Source of the DNA: Liolophura sinensis
Lineage: Eukaryota; Mollusca; Polyplacophora; Chitonida; Chitonidae
Direction of reading: 5' to 3'
NCBI RefSeq assembly: GCF_032854445.1
Contig: NC_088296.1
Coordinates: 22,559,853-22,623,852 of the forward strand
Length of the DNA: 64,000 bases
In this document: positions 24,478 through 37,750 of the stretch, piece by piece
How the letters are laid out: every line of letters begins with the position of its first letter
Position numbering within the stretch: position 1 is the first letter of the stretch
Notes under the pieces: model-generated
What the model saw: the letters and a program-made list of their open reading frames with translations, nothing else
The model's database searches: none
Told to the model about the DNA's origin: nothing
Position numbers and translations under genes: made by a program

Positions 24478-27370
24478 TGTAAAATGTTTTACCTAAGGCT
24501 ATTTTTCTCTCAAATTCAGGCCCATGTTGTTGGCATAGAAATAAGGCGGTCTAGCGACAGAGTAGTTTCTTGCTATTTTTGGATCTCTTTACATATTCCA
24601 CCACTTTTTTCAATTTTCATTTTCAGGAAGGTGCTTATATGAATGCTTGCTGGTTATTATGCTAATGCTAAATCACCATTTGATTCGTATGAAATATGTG
24701 CATTTGTTTACACATTACTTACTGGTGCTTAAATATATGTGGCATTTTCATGCATATAAACGTGGCTTAAATAGTTTCTTGCTTCTTAAAAGTGTTTTAT
24801 ATATTCTTGGTTGATCTGTCACTCTCAGGAAGATGCTGTTGGTGTGTTTTTAATACTCAATGATGCACTAGTGCATTAATATTTTGAAATGTTTAACCAA
24901 AGCCTAATTTCCATCAAATTGACGAACATGTTGTTGGTATTGAATCAAAGCAGTCTAGTTCCAAAAAGTTTCTTGCTATTTTTAATTGCAATACATGTTC
25001 CCTCATTTTTTCAACTTTTCACTTGGAAAGTGCTCTTGGTGTTTTGAATACTTATGGATTAGCACACCATGGAAATGCCAAATCATCATTTGATTCTTAT
25101 AATATATATACTTTTGACAACAAACATACTGGTGCTTAAATACATGACACATTTCTATGCATTTAAATGTTGTTTAAATAGTTTCTTGCTGCTTTAGAAT
25201 TGTTGCACATATTCCTTGTGCACTTTTCACTCTCAGGAAGATGCTGTTGGTTTGATTTGAATACTTATTCACTACCACCGCAAAGGTGTTTTGTTGTGAT
25301 TATATTAAGGCTCTAGCGAATAACCTCCCTTAAATGCACTCTCCAACTGCTTGAGGAGTAAAATGTGGTTAGGTGGGACGTGTGAATATGGCTAAAGTCA
25401 AATTTTGAAATTGAAGCGGGGTATGCTAGTTGAAGGTCTACCCTCAGAACAAACCTCAATATTGTGAAGTAATCTAAACAGCCGCTGGTATAATTTTTCA
25501 GCCAGTCTGAGGAAATCTAAATATCTCTTAAAGAAGTACATGTGTGTGTAGGCTTACACCTATCTCACTTTACATAATATGTGCTGTAGTGATAGAAGGG
25601 AGGTAATTCAGTGCAGACGTGTTCCTTGGGGTCTCTGATGACAAGAAAGTTTTTACAGTTTGTATTCTCACCTCTATTCCTTAAATTTCAGGCAAAAAAA
25701 GCGTCCTTAAAATGAGAAAGGTTAAATTGCTTGTAGCTTTAGTCTTTTTTTGATGTCAAATAATTATTTTCATTTCTCACAAACCTTCACTCTTTACAAA
25801 TCGTTGTTAAAATGCATGGATGTGTTTTTTCCCCACCACAACAAAGTCTGATACCCGGGCAGCATACAAGTAAGATGTTCACTGTATCTTCAGCCGGCCA
25901 CTCATAAAATCATACACTCTGTTTCGGTGTAATCCATATGAGGAAACACGTAAAAAGTTAACTGAAATGGTGTGTCACCAGGATAGAACATTCGCGAATA
26001 GGAGTCTAGTAACTCCCGAGTTTATACATTGTATGTATTCTGAAACTGAATGACAGAGTCACGGCACCCAACACTATTGGGGTGTTAATGTTAGACAAGT
26101 GGTGTGTGCATAGATTTTTATAAAGATGCTGAAAACTTCGCCAGTCGTGTATTAGGCTGCTATCTTGTCTTACACATGAAAAGACTGCAGCATCAGGGTA
26201 AACTCAGATCACCAACGAGAGAGGGCTATTTGGTAAATGGGCACACGAAAGAAGCCGAAAATCGGACCTCTTGTCAATTTACCCCAATTAGGTTATTATT
26301 CTGGCTGTTAACGTAAATGCTTAGATAGTAGACGCAGTTACACTACGTTGGCATATCTGGCGATTATGGACCTGGAACGTCCTTATGAGTTGACGGTTGA
26401 TATACGAACGCCTGTTTAGACAGCATATATTGTGATATTTGGTTATTCATCCGCAGTGATTAATGTTCAGTGACCCGGCTTTTGCGTAAAGATGTGCTTT
26501 TCCTTGATACTCATGTAGCTTTGCATCGATGGATGGCACTATTTTCTGATTGAACACCAGTGCCTTTTAGTAGAGGAACAATGATTGACTGACTTATTCT
26601 GGCGACTATCTAATCTCAGAGTAGTATTCCAAGGAAGATAAGTCAGCATGGTTGACGAATGCACCTCAAACAATACAGAACAAGCATATATACAGGTGTC
26701 AAGTGTTCATACACATCATCAATAACAAAGTTTTCCTCTGTGATATCCAGAGAAATAGGCAGATATTCACAAGATATTTTCTACACTAGACGCTTACCCG
26801 TTTCTATACCAAAGAATTAATCAGGTAAGCAAGATAATGTTGCAACCTCTGACTTGTTACATAGTATTTTATTGACCTTTTGTCATTCAGTACTAAATGC
26901 CCCATGATCCTGTATATGTACTTAAACACTACTAGATACCATTACTAACAAGTTAACTTTTGTTTTACAAATACACAGTAAATCTAAAACAACCTCTTGA
27001 AATTGTGTGACCAACGATTGCATATATTATTGACAAGGTTCACAAATACAGAAAATGTATTTTGTGTCCCCCAAGCATAGATGTGAATGTAGCACCGGGA
27101 AAACCCTCATCAAAAAATGCATCGTGGATAAACATATTTTACGAAGAAAAACCATTTGCTACAAGGAAGGTTTTTCGCGTAACCACTTAACATGTGATTC
27201 CCAGACAACCATCATATTCGAACAAAATAAACCTCAGTATACAAGGAATGTACATAAAATATCACCGTGCCACATGTGTGCATAAAATCAAAATGTCAGA
27301 CCTGGAATCCGTGTACAATGGCAGAACGTAGCAAATATTTGTAATACTGATTCGAGTGAGAAAAACGGTC
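24478..27370 (+). repeat. Long interspersed repeat family, copy B
   Basis: This is the most complete copy at the left. It holds two diverged units of about 400 bases (24480 and 24889, both with a CATGTTGTTGG landmark), the second absent from copy A. It also has about 150 extra bases at 27058-27205 that A and C lack. Its 70-codon frame is at 26104-26316. Confidence 0.8.
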
Positions 27371-28119
27371 GACTATGTTAAATGAAGTTGTCAGAACTGC
27401 TATATCTCTGCAACTGCAAGGATTAAAATCTGTCAGGTATTTTTTGTTTTCAGGGTCCTCAGTTTCGTATGTCTTAGATATATGTTACATGTATATGGAC
27501 TTTGAGAGACAGCTCAAGCGAAAGACTATAGGTTGTGAGGGAGACGCCACATCTATCAGTTGCATGCACCAAGATATTTCACGTGACAGAATAATAACTG
27601 AACACAATGGCAAAGTGGTTAATTTTAACTCTCCAGTGGTTTCTCTCCCACACATAGACATCATGGCGAGTGTTGTTTATCTAAGAACGATGTAGAACAG
27701 AAAGCAACAAGGAAAATTCTGAAAGTAAAATATTGTAGAAATAGCCTGAATAAAGCCTGAATGAGTGCGAAAAACTCTGCACATACCGTGTGTTTTGAGG
27801 ATTATCTTGATGAGCTGGCTATCGTTCTGTAAAAAATGAGGAAATAAATGACAACGAGACTTCCGGTAGAGCACGTGACCGTTTAGTTCTTTCTGAAAGT
27901 GTTTGAATCTCTGATAGGAAGGGAGACTACTTTTACATGCAGCGATCGTTGTGCTTATAATTTGCCTATAATGCATTGCCCTCCGTAATGGAAAATTGAT
28001 CTTTTGCACAGGCTTCTTTCTTGTGAAGGGATGTATCAGGATTTCTGTTTGCTTTAGTGTCTATGTGTCAAGAACACGTGTTTTTTGGACACTGGAATAG
28101 GGATGGTAGAAAGAGGATG
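27371..28119. other. Unassigned sequence
   Basis: Frames at 27375-27695 (+) and 27677-28009 (-) have no recognisable domain. They may be eroded flanks of the neighbouring LINE relic. Confidence 0.4.
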
Positions 28120-29560
28120 TAGCATTTTTCCTAATAAAGATAAATTTCTTATTTCCCATTTCTCTATCTTTTCAGATTTTGTAGTCTTGTTAAATAGTTT
28201 ATTTTCCACATATTATTAAAATCTGTATTTAAAAAAATTAATTTTAAATATGTTGAAATCTGTTGCCCAGTCTATTTTTATATTTTGACAGTGCTTCATT
28301 TGTAAAGCAGAACGGCATCCAATTCAAACAGCTTTGATTTTCTCAGTGTTTACTTTTAAACCCGAGTAAATGTTAAAAAGATTCAAACTTGCCAACGTTT
28401 CTATGATAGACTTCTGATTTGCCAAAGATTACTTGGGTGTCGTCGGCATATTGATCTAGCCTCTGGTCAGTACTGTTAGTTGATATACCTTTAATATTGC
28501 TATTATCTCTGATCATACAACCAAGTATTTCGGCCTATAGTAAAGATATATATGGAGAGATAGGACCCCCTTGTCTGCAGCCTCTGCAAATATGAAAGTA
28601 TGAAGAGATGCTGCCATCTTGAAGAATTTCCGTGGATATGTTAACTTGAAAGAGAAGTATCCATTTTGTTATATCTTGTCCAAAATGCATTGTTCTTAAA
28701 ACCTCATCAATAAAATTTCAAGAAATGGAATTAAATGCTTTTTCACACAAAAAAAATGATAAGATTAACCTCGGAATATCTTCGTCCTTTGTTTCAAACC
28801 TAATATCATAAATCAGACGTACATTTTCTTAAATGCATCGACAAGGTATGAAACCTCTTTGGTCTTCATGCATTAAGACGTTAAGACCTTTTTAAATCTA
28901 TTTGCTGTGCAGGCACTTATTAATTTATAAATGAAGTTGAAGTAATAGGTCTTCGGTTGTTCAGCTTATCTCTGGGTTTGTTAGGTTTCGGGATACGTCT
29001 TATTAGGCCTTGTTTTTGAGAGACTGACCTTTAGTAAAAGCATTGGCCAATCGGAGAACAAAGTATCCTATCTCTTTCCAAAACATTTTATAAAATTTTA
29101 CAGAAAATCCATAATTTCCAGGACTTTTGTCGTTTTTCATACTCTTCAAACAGTTAGTCATTTCTTCCATAGTTATAAATCCTTGTGTTTGCGCTATGAT
29201 ATCTGTCAGTCTTCTGAGTTGTTATTTGTTGAGGTTCTGTAGGTGCTCTTGTTTTTGTTCAGTCACCTCCGTTGTCTAGGGTCAGTTTTGATATGTTTAG
29301 ATAAGTCTATTAGTATAATTTTTCACCACTTACAATTTTAATTTCATTCTAGTCCTAATGCCTTCTAATTCTCTGTGTCTTATTTCCTCAAACTTTGATT
29401 TTAAAGCTGTTCGATTAGTGTATCGTCTACCTGTAAAAAGTTCGTCTGTATCTCGTTTTCAATTTTTTTTTATTTTTTGTTCAATTTGTTTTTCTCGTAG
29501 CGTTTCTTTTCTTTTCTTCAGTGATGAGTAATTCATAGTTTCTCCTCTTATTTTCACGAG
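28120..29560 (-). pseudogene. L1-like LINE reverse transcriptase relic
   Basis: The minus strand reads, in order, KSPGNYGFSVKFYKMFWKEI (29040-29135), DQRGFIP (near 28850), GCRQGGPISPY (28550-28590), IKGISTN and LDQYADDTQVIFGKSE with YADD at 28433-28450. The motif set is that of L1/Tx1-type RTs, distinct from the CR1-group LINE at 2.8 kb. Many stops and frame changes make it a dead relic. Confidence 0.8.
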
Positions 29561-29828
29561 TAAAACTTCCAAAAAAGCTGATCACTGAGGATCTATGGAT
29601 ATTTAGGAGATTTTTTTCTACAATATGGCAGAGGTATGTTTTCGTCGATAGTTTGCTTTATACAACATTTTACTGGGTTAATGTATTAAGGATCTTTCAG
29701 AACAGGACCCTGTTAGTTTCCAGTAACCCTTTCCTCTGTCTCAGTTAACAAAGTTACATCTTAATGTAACAGTCCAGTGGTTGCCACGATAGCCTGGGAT
29801 AATCTCGGCTTTTGTGGATATATATATT

Positions 29829-31145
29829 AAAGTCACGGCACCCAACACTATTGGGGTGTTAATGTTAGTGGTGTGTGCATAGATTTTTATAAAGATGCTG
29901 AAAATTTCGCCAGTCGTGTATTAGGCTGCTATCTTGTCTTACACATGAAAAGACTGCAGCATCAGGGTAAACTCAGATCACCAACGAGAGAGGGCTATTT
30001 GGTAAATGGGCACACGAAAGTAGCCGAAAATCGGACCTCTTGTCAATTTACTCCAATTAGGTTATTATTCTGGCTGTTAACGTAAATGCTTAGATAGTAG
30101 ACGCAGTTACACTACGTTGGCATATCTGGCGATTATGGACCTGGAACGTCCTTATGAGCTGACGGTTGATATACGAACGCCTGTTTAGACAGCATATATT
30201 GTGATATTTGGTTATTCATCCGCAGTGATTAATGTTCAGTGACCCGGCTTTTGCGTAAAGATGTGCTTTTCCTTGATACTCATGTAGCTTTGCATCGATG
30301 GATGGCACTATTTTCTGATTGAACACCAGTGCCTTTTAGTAGAGGAACAATGATTGACTGACTTAATCCGGCGACTATCTTATCTCAGAGTAGTACTCCA
30401 AGGAAGATAACTCAGCATGGTTGACGAATGCACCTCAAACAATACAGAACAAGCATATATACAGGTGTCTAAGTGTTCATACACATCATCAATAACAAAG
30501 TTTTCCTCTATGATATCCAGAGAAATAGGCAGATATTCACAAGATATTTTCTACACTAGACTCTTACCCGTTTCTATACAAAAGAATTAATCAGGTAAGC
30601 AAGATAATGTTGCATCCTCTGACTTGTTACATAGTATTTTATTGACCTTTTGTCATTCAGTACTAAATGCCCCATGATCCTGTATATGTACTTAAACACT
30701 ACTAGATACCATTACTAACAATTTAACTTTTGTTTAACAAATACACAGTAAATCTACATCAACAACTTGAATGTGTGTGACCAACGGTTGCATATATTAT
30801 CGACAAGGTTCACAAATACAGAAAATGTCAATGACAACCATCATATCTGAACAAACAAAATAAACCTCATTATACAAGAAATGTACATAAAATAACACCG
30901 TGCTACATGTATGCATAAAATCAAAATGTCAGACCTGGAATCCGTGTACAATGGCATAACGTTGCAAATATTGGTGATACAGATTTGGCTGAGAAAAACG
31001 TTCATCATAAGACTAGGACTATCTACTTAGTCGCTAGGCTTGGGCTAGCCATTCGCCACATTAGTTTTGGCTAATATAGTTTTTGTGTGGCGAAAGAAAA
31101 ACTGGCGTCGCTTCGCCACAGTGGCGAAAGCAAATGAATGCCTTT
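29829..31145 (+). repeat. Long interspersed repeat family, copy C (main part)
   Basis: Begins abruptly at TCACGGCACCCAACAC, equal to copy A from about 1001, so the left half is missing. Its 70-codon frame is at 29873-30085. It is highly similar to copy A, and a short extra piece lies at about 31060-31095. Confidence 0.8.
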
Positions 31146-33033
31146 CAACTTCAGTTGTTTAGGTTTAAATTTCGTAAATTTACTCAAATTTAACGTTGGA
31201 TCCAGAATCAAGAAGGAATATTTGACTTCAGTGTAAAAGAACTTGGTTATGAAAACAACAAAGTTTATAAAGAGCATTTAAAATCGGATATGTATGCCTT
31301 GAAGAAGGTGACGAAAATTGGACCCGCGATAATTTAATTAGCATTCAGATTATGCGGGCCTGAAATTACTTTTAATTTACTTTCAAAATATAATATAAAA
31401 AAAAAAATGCCGACCAACCCGACCAGCAATCGTCCATGCAGTCTTCCAGTCTTTGTGAGCGAGACAGAACACGTCACAGAACGCGTAACCCAGAAGTTCT
31501 CCCTTCAAGCACGCACTCACTCACGTGTATGTCAAAATGCCGGTTATACTGACCGCATCATTGACGTCATTGTCGATGACTGCCATCTTCAGAGATCTCC
31601 GTGAAATTTCTGGGCTGATTAGCTCAAGTTTATTAGCTATCAATGTTTTTTTTTTGTAACCGTTATTTTGCATAATCCTCATTCATTGTCTGAAGTCAAA
31701 ATATACTGAAAGATTGCTTTTGTATGTGTAATTAAGACGCAGACTACGGCATCTGCCATATTGCAGTCGTGCTGGTCGTGTTGCCCTTGATATGGTCTAA
31801 CAAACACAAAACGAGACAAATTATTTAGATTTATGAAATATTCTTCCAAAAATATCTTCAAAGTTAACCGCATTATATCAGTTTTTATAGATCAGCTAGG
31901 CCTACAACCCAACAAGAACTAAACGGTGTGTTACCGAGGGGCAGATGACCTCTGAATCTTACCTGTAACACAAACGAGACGACCAGTCTGGCGTACATCC
32001 GGTCTCATCCTCCCGATCAACCAATCGAAACGATCGTTTTACTCAGTGTCAACGCACATGTTGGCGGATTCTCCTACTGTTTAACACCTAAGAGTTATGT
32101 TCCTTAGAACAACATTGCTAATTACCTACGACCGCTACAGTCGCAGACGATCAGACAGATCATGTTTCGTAATTCTCGTCTTCTACCATGTAATTAGGAA
32201 TGCATAATTGTTGTAAGGAAAATGCAATTTTTAGTGTGGTCTTGATAGAACTTTGTCTTATCAGATGACATTGCGTAAATCAGTAGATTTGGTTCTCAAA
32301 AAAAGTGTTATTATGTAATTGTAAACGAGCACAGCCTTACCAAAAATCTCAAGAAAAATCCGTATTGACTTGAAAAGGCTTTATTTTGTGCCACAAGATG
32401 TCTTTTAGAGGTTTAAAGGTAAAATGTGCTTTGGAGCTAGTAAATACAGGGTTATATTTTGATCGTTAAAGTACAAATATGGAAATTGCTGTGGAATTCT
32501 CGTATGCTGGGTACATTATATTTTTATGTACTAGCAATGTAATCCTTACAGAGAATGCCAGTAGTGCAATCATGCACACCATGATTGGCCCATGAAACAA
32601 TCTATATGAATCCAAATTATAAAGCAACATGACGTCCTGTCATTTCTTTTAAAGTTTCTATAGTTTTCTTCTATTTTTGAAAATGTTGGGTGCTGGATGG
32701 GGGAACCTTTTGAGCAACTGAGACCAGTAGTTCATAGTTGAGATGCATATCATTATTGTATTTTGTTTGGTGTTGCTGGTTGATTTCTTAATATTTTATC
32801 GTATAATAAATGTACACTTAATATTCATTAAAAATGATATGTTACAAACCAAGCACTACAGTGTACGTGGTTGAATAGTCCGTTCACCTCTACCTAAATA
32901 ATCAAATTTGGCGACTAATTTTATATTGGAAATGACACTATTCCTTTTCGCTTGGGCCATATCCACACATTTAATTATCAAATAATAATAACAACAACAA
33001 AAACAACAATAATAATATGGACACAGACCCTCA
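31146..33033. other. Insert or unshared block inside copy C
   Basis: About 1.9 kb is present between the two parts of copy C but absent from copy A. No transposase, RT or clear terminal repeat was seen. The frame at 31407-31604 has no recognised domain. Confidence 0.5.
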
Positions 33034-33545
33034 TTACAACTTCCGTTTTTCGGTAGGGACGATTGTAGTTCTGTGAATTTTAGGGTATAAAGTCTTTTTT
33101 TTGCTCCCAGGCGTCAATTTTTGATGCACAGGTGCATGCTTGGTATTAAAATGCTGGAAACTGTCTAAACTTCGAGGAGGTTTTAGCTTTATTGATGAAA
33201 GTTTGAAATTCTGGGCGAGAGGACACAAGGTGTGAGGTAGTGATGAGGCTGCGACTGACGTCCCCTTGGCGTTGCTAGGCACGCCTCCCAGCTGCCGGCA
33301 TGGAAAGGTCCAGATTTTGACGGTCAACCTATGTCAAGATTTTTATGGCTTCTTTCTCACAGGCTGGGCCAGGTATGCACCAAAGCTTATTGGCCACGGA
33401 ATGTTTGGGACTGAGCTACAGCGCTAGACGTTAACATTGTCGCTTATGGAAAATTAATGGGGGTCCGAGGCCTGTACTGACGAAGTCACCAAAATGTGAA
33501 AAATGTCACTATGCGCTTAGATTTCGCAGCAGTCTGATAATTTTT
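33034..33545 (+). repeat. Copy C, right end
   Basis: Matches copy A 2442-2756. The match pauses after ATTACAACTTCCGTTTTTCGG for about 200 unshared bases (33055-33256), then resumes at TGACGTCCCCTTGGCG and ends near 33545. A much older relative lies at 52490-52610. Confidence 0.8.
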
Positions 33546-34306
33546 TGATAAACTTTTGTCTCACAATTTATACAGTAATTTTTAATTTTTCAACAAATTT
33601 GACAAATATAAAGCTATGAAGATTCTGAAAAGTGATGTGTTTGTTTTTTTCAAATGAATTAATTGGGCGAATGTGAATGAGAAAACCACTGTTGTCTTTA
33701 ACACGGAAGGTGGTTCGTCACGGATTAATCACGAGTTCTCATGGATTCTACCAAAATCATGGAAACTATAATTGGAGACAGAGGGGTGTTTGTTTTTAAA
33801 TTTCTTGATTATTGTTTCCTGACACATTATAGATGTCATTCATACCCCACCACTGTTGGCATGTTTCTAGTAAAAGTCTATAGCACAGAGAGTAAAATAC
33901 ATGTAAAAGAGGCGACGTTAGTGTGATACATGTAGTTGGCAATTGGACAACATTGACTACTCGTGCAGGCCAGTTATTAGATTTATTTATTTCTTTTTTT
34001 TTATCAATCATTTTGTCACCAGGGAGAAACAAGGTGGTTAATGATCCAATGTGGCTCAAAACAAATTCTGAAACATAACCCATTTTTTTGTTAAATTGAG
34101 GTTCTCTTCCCGACGTTATTGAAATATACTTCTGTGCATTTTAGTATTCGGACAGATTTTTTATGAAGAATGTAAAACATATGAGTTCGTATTTTGCTTT
34201 GTTATTCACAATATACTTTTTGCCAACACTGTTAAGCAATTTAAAACGGACATACTTTTATCCGTCGAAAAATTATTTTCTTTTGTTGGTTTACCTTGTA
34301 AACTAC
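33546..34306. other. Unassigned AT-rich sequence
   Basis: No feature could be supported. Confidence 0.5.
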
Positions 34307-35902
34307 CTATAGTTTTGATTCAGTTTTCGTACTCCTCCTCAAAATGCTGAAGGCATGGCACTCTAAAAATAAGTGCTCTGAAGTTTCTTTATTTCGTTTA
34401 CAATACTCACTAGGATCATGCGATTTTCGTCCAATTTTATGCAGATATGTATTGAGTGGGACTATTTTATGTAAAAGCTTATGTAATCCAAGTCCTTTCA
34501 GATCTGCATAGGGAGAACACTGGAGAGCGTCAATGGAAACATCACGGCAATCTGTATTTCTTACACTGAGTACATTTTCCCAATTTTGATAGTGTTGCAA
34601 TTCTCTCAGTTTTTAAAATATCATTGAAAACCCAGGCTCTTTTTTTTCTCCAACCAATATTTGAAATGCAAAAAGGGAATGCTGGTCTTATAAGAGCAAC
34701 ATCTTTGCACATATCTGCATCCTGACACCATTTGATAGGCATGTTTGGTAATACTTTATTTTAGTTCAAAAAGATGCCTTTTACGTTATTTTTCTGTTAA
34801 AAATTTGTCATTTCTAAACACACCCGACATTATTGTCATGCCAATGGCTTATAAAGAATTTTGGGTATTTAAAATGCGAATTATACCACGTGTTGATCCA
34901 AAGATTTTGAGGGTAATGTATGTTTTATTTTTTTGCTGAAGTTCTCCCAATGCCTTTACTGACACTCCAGATGGTACGTCTTATCCGGACCTATAACTGT
35001 ACAAAGACCAGAACGGTTTCCTGTCTCATATACTTTACGACAAGAGGGATAGTTTCAAGTTTGACACTGTAAATTATCATTACTTGAACAGTATTATACT
35101 GAAGGGTCCTGCGTATGCCGTGTACATGTCTCACCTTTTGTGTGGCGATTCCAATCAAGACATTACTGCAAAAACTAATGTGTCAATGTTATTCTATCAA
35201 ACGCTATCAAAATGAAAGTAAATATGGACAGAGCGTCCAGAATCTCTGGTAAACCCCAAGCACTCACTCACTCCAGAATCTTGTGATTCGTGATTGTGTC
35301 TAATTTTGCTTAACCCGCTGCTATGAGCGGCATCGTGTTGAACTGAATTGCCACTTTTGAAATTTCTTTTCAAATCCTGTTCCCATCGTTTCTCAAAGTT
35401 GACTATGTAAGGCATATTTTTAAAAACAAATAGCATTGTACTTTGCGCATAATTCTTTCAGCAGACAATGTACAGATAATTCTGAAATACACAACAAATT
35501 CTGGAGTACGGCGTAAAATATCAATCAAATAAATAAAATGAATACCTTTTTCAGGTATTATCTTGAATACATCAGACTGTGATGTTATTACTGATCCATC
35601 CGGAACTGTCACAACTACAGCTGAGTGGAAAGATTAATCCCCAAACCGATCAAAAATTTAAGTCAGTTAGCACTGAACTTTCAGGCTGAAGGTTTAGAGG
35701 AGAAGCATCCTGAGAGCCAGGACAGTTTTAATGCCTTGTTGTATACCGAGAAATCTCTTATGCCTCCTTCCTTTCCGTTATGATAATTCCACACAAATTG
35801 AAGTATGTATTTATTTATCTTATGTACGTGCAGTTTTGGTACTGGTAAAACAGACTGGAAATGTGTTAGTTGTGAAATGCCTCCCTCTAAGAAAGCTAGC
35901 AT
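34307..35902 (-). pseudogene. L1-like LINE 3' end relic, interrupted
   Basis: The minus strand reads KINKYILQFVWN and NKALKLSWLSGC (35700-35860), then KWCQDADMCKDVAL (near 34720), and the terminal HKIVPLNTYLHKIGRKS with C-x2-..HLFLEC (34330-34480), the zinc-binding RT-associated tail of L1-type LINEs. It is split by the oppositely oriented RT-like relic at 34975-35280. Stops and frame changes are many. Confidence 0.7.
34975..35280 (+). pseudogene. Retroelement relic, RT-like family 1, plus-strand copy
   Basis: Reads LYKDQNGFLSHILYDKRDSF and ILKGPAYAVYMSHL on the plus strand. It shares nucleotide sequence with 36914-37450 in reverse. It lies inside the L1-like relic. Confidence 0.55.
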
Positions 35903-36913
35903 CTTCCTAAAATTGCTAAATTCTTCGGTGACAAGACATTGCGACTTTCCCTGAGGTACTGCCTAAATTATTTACTGTAACAGATCTGCTATGATAACAA
36001 AAACACCCGATATTATTATCGATGTTGAAGTTGTAACATTTTTTTATTTTTCATTTTCTCAGGGGCATTCAACGCCTCGACACCTCACTTGGTATCACCT
36101 CTTCAAATGATGCCCAAATGTCCGTCTTTAACTTAGGGACAGAAACTGCCAATTATGGAGGTCAACATTCAATAATTTATCATCTCTACTTGGTGTCTAG
36201 TTTCTCAAATCATGTCAGACTGTGATGTCATTACTGATCTATTACAACATGACAGTGATAGGCATGATTTTCTCAAAAATGGAATTATACTTCCCGTATT
36301 CTTTTTTTAGCAGACAATCTGTAGAATGTTCAGAAATACAGGTATGAATTGGAAGAAAAGATTCTCGTCTCTTGGAGTGTAAAACAGAAGACGTTCCATA
36401 GAACAAAGTCAATGATTATATTGTATTCGAACAATTATAGGCTGTGCTCAAAGTTTGACAAACTTATAATTTTTCTTCCACATCACAAACGTCTTTCATG
36501 TATACAAGTGGGGCATTTGGCTATTGTTGCCAGAAATTCCTCAATAAAGCGACTTTATACACACTCTTCAACAGTGTATTTCATCGCCTTTTTTAAAGAA
36601 TTCACACTGTTTATCTCCCTTTAAAATAAAGAAATAAAGCCATCTTTCATAGAACTGGAAAGTTCTCCCTTCCTAAAACATGTATTTATAGTTCAAATAA
36701 ATAATACACCCATATCTACCCAGAAGAATTAAAGAAATCAGTTGCAAAGTCAGAAACACCCTGGCCTTAACTTTTTTTCAGTTTTCCAACCGCTGCGCGT
36801 GAGTTGTCTCCCTTTCAAGTAATGCTGACATGACAGCCTCAGCTTAAGAACAGACGTGTCGCAACTGTCAAGTACATCATGGAGGTCCACATTCAAGAAT
36901 TCATCGTTTCTAC
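35903..36913. other. Unassigned sequence
   Basis: No feature could be supported. Frames here are short and have no recognisable domain. Confidence 0.5.
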
Positions 36914-37750
36914 TTAAAGGTCATAAAGGTCATAATAAAAATTTCTGGTTTCTGTCATGATATCAGACTGACATGGTATTACTGAAATATCACTTAGAGT
37001 CAGTCTGGCAATGATTTTATTTGTATAGTTACTAGTTTCAAAACTTTGATTGCAAATATTCATATATCTAAAAGTGGCGGTCCTATTCAACCCGATAAAA
37101 TATGCAGTTCCTAGTCTCGGATTAAGCGGAAGTAGACACAATCATGAAGTAGAGGGCCAAAGATTCTGGACGCTCTATCCATATTTACTTGCAAGAGAAT
37201 TGTACTCATTGTAGAACATAAAACTTGGTGTATGATGGGATAACTTCGACACTAGTAATTATGCAGTGACTTTCATTGAGATTGCCACACACCACGCATG
37301 ATCTAACAAAGTGAGATATGTCGACGCCATGTGCAGGACCCTTCGGTACATTGCTGTCCAAGTAATGATAATTTACAATGTCAGAACTGAAACTATCCCT
37401 CTTGTGGTAAAGTCTGCGAGAGAGGAAACCGTTTTGGTCTTTGTACAAATATAGCTTCAGATAAGATGTAGCATTTGGAGAGTCTGTGGTTTCTCTTTAA
37501 TCTAGCGAAGGTTGATAAATATCTTCCATAACCTTTGCTATATATGGATTGTTTAAAACCAGCAGATCATCGATATACCGTTTAGTGAATGAGGACCTGG
37601 TGAGGGTGGCAGTTTAATAGTATTCTATTGACAACAGGCCTAAGTCTGTCATAGGTGGAATATCTCTACACTGTTTAGATATGGCTTCCCAGAATTTCAC
37701 ATAGATGTTAATAATGAGAAGTTCAAGCAACTCACTGAACATTGAAACAT
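36914..37750 (-). pseudogene. Retroelement relic, RT-like family 1, longest copy
   Basis: The minus strand reads LYKDQNGFLSRRLYHKRDSF, IVNYHYLDSNVPKGPAHGV and, further on, LNPRLGTAYFIGLNRTATF. It shares AATTTCACATAG and flanking sequence with 18230-18260. Broken by stops. Confidence 0.55.
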
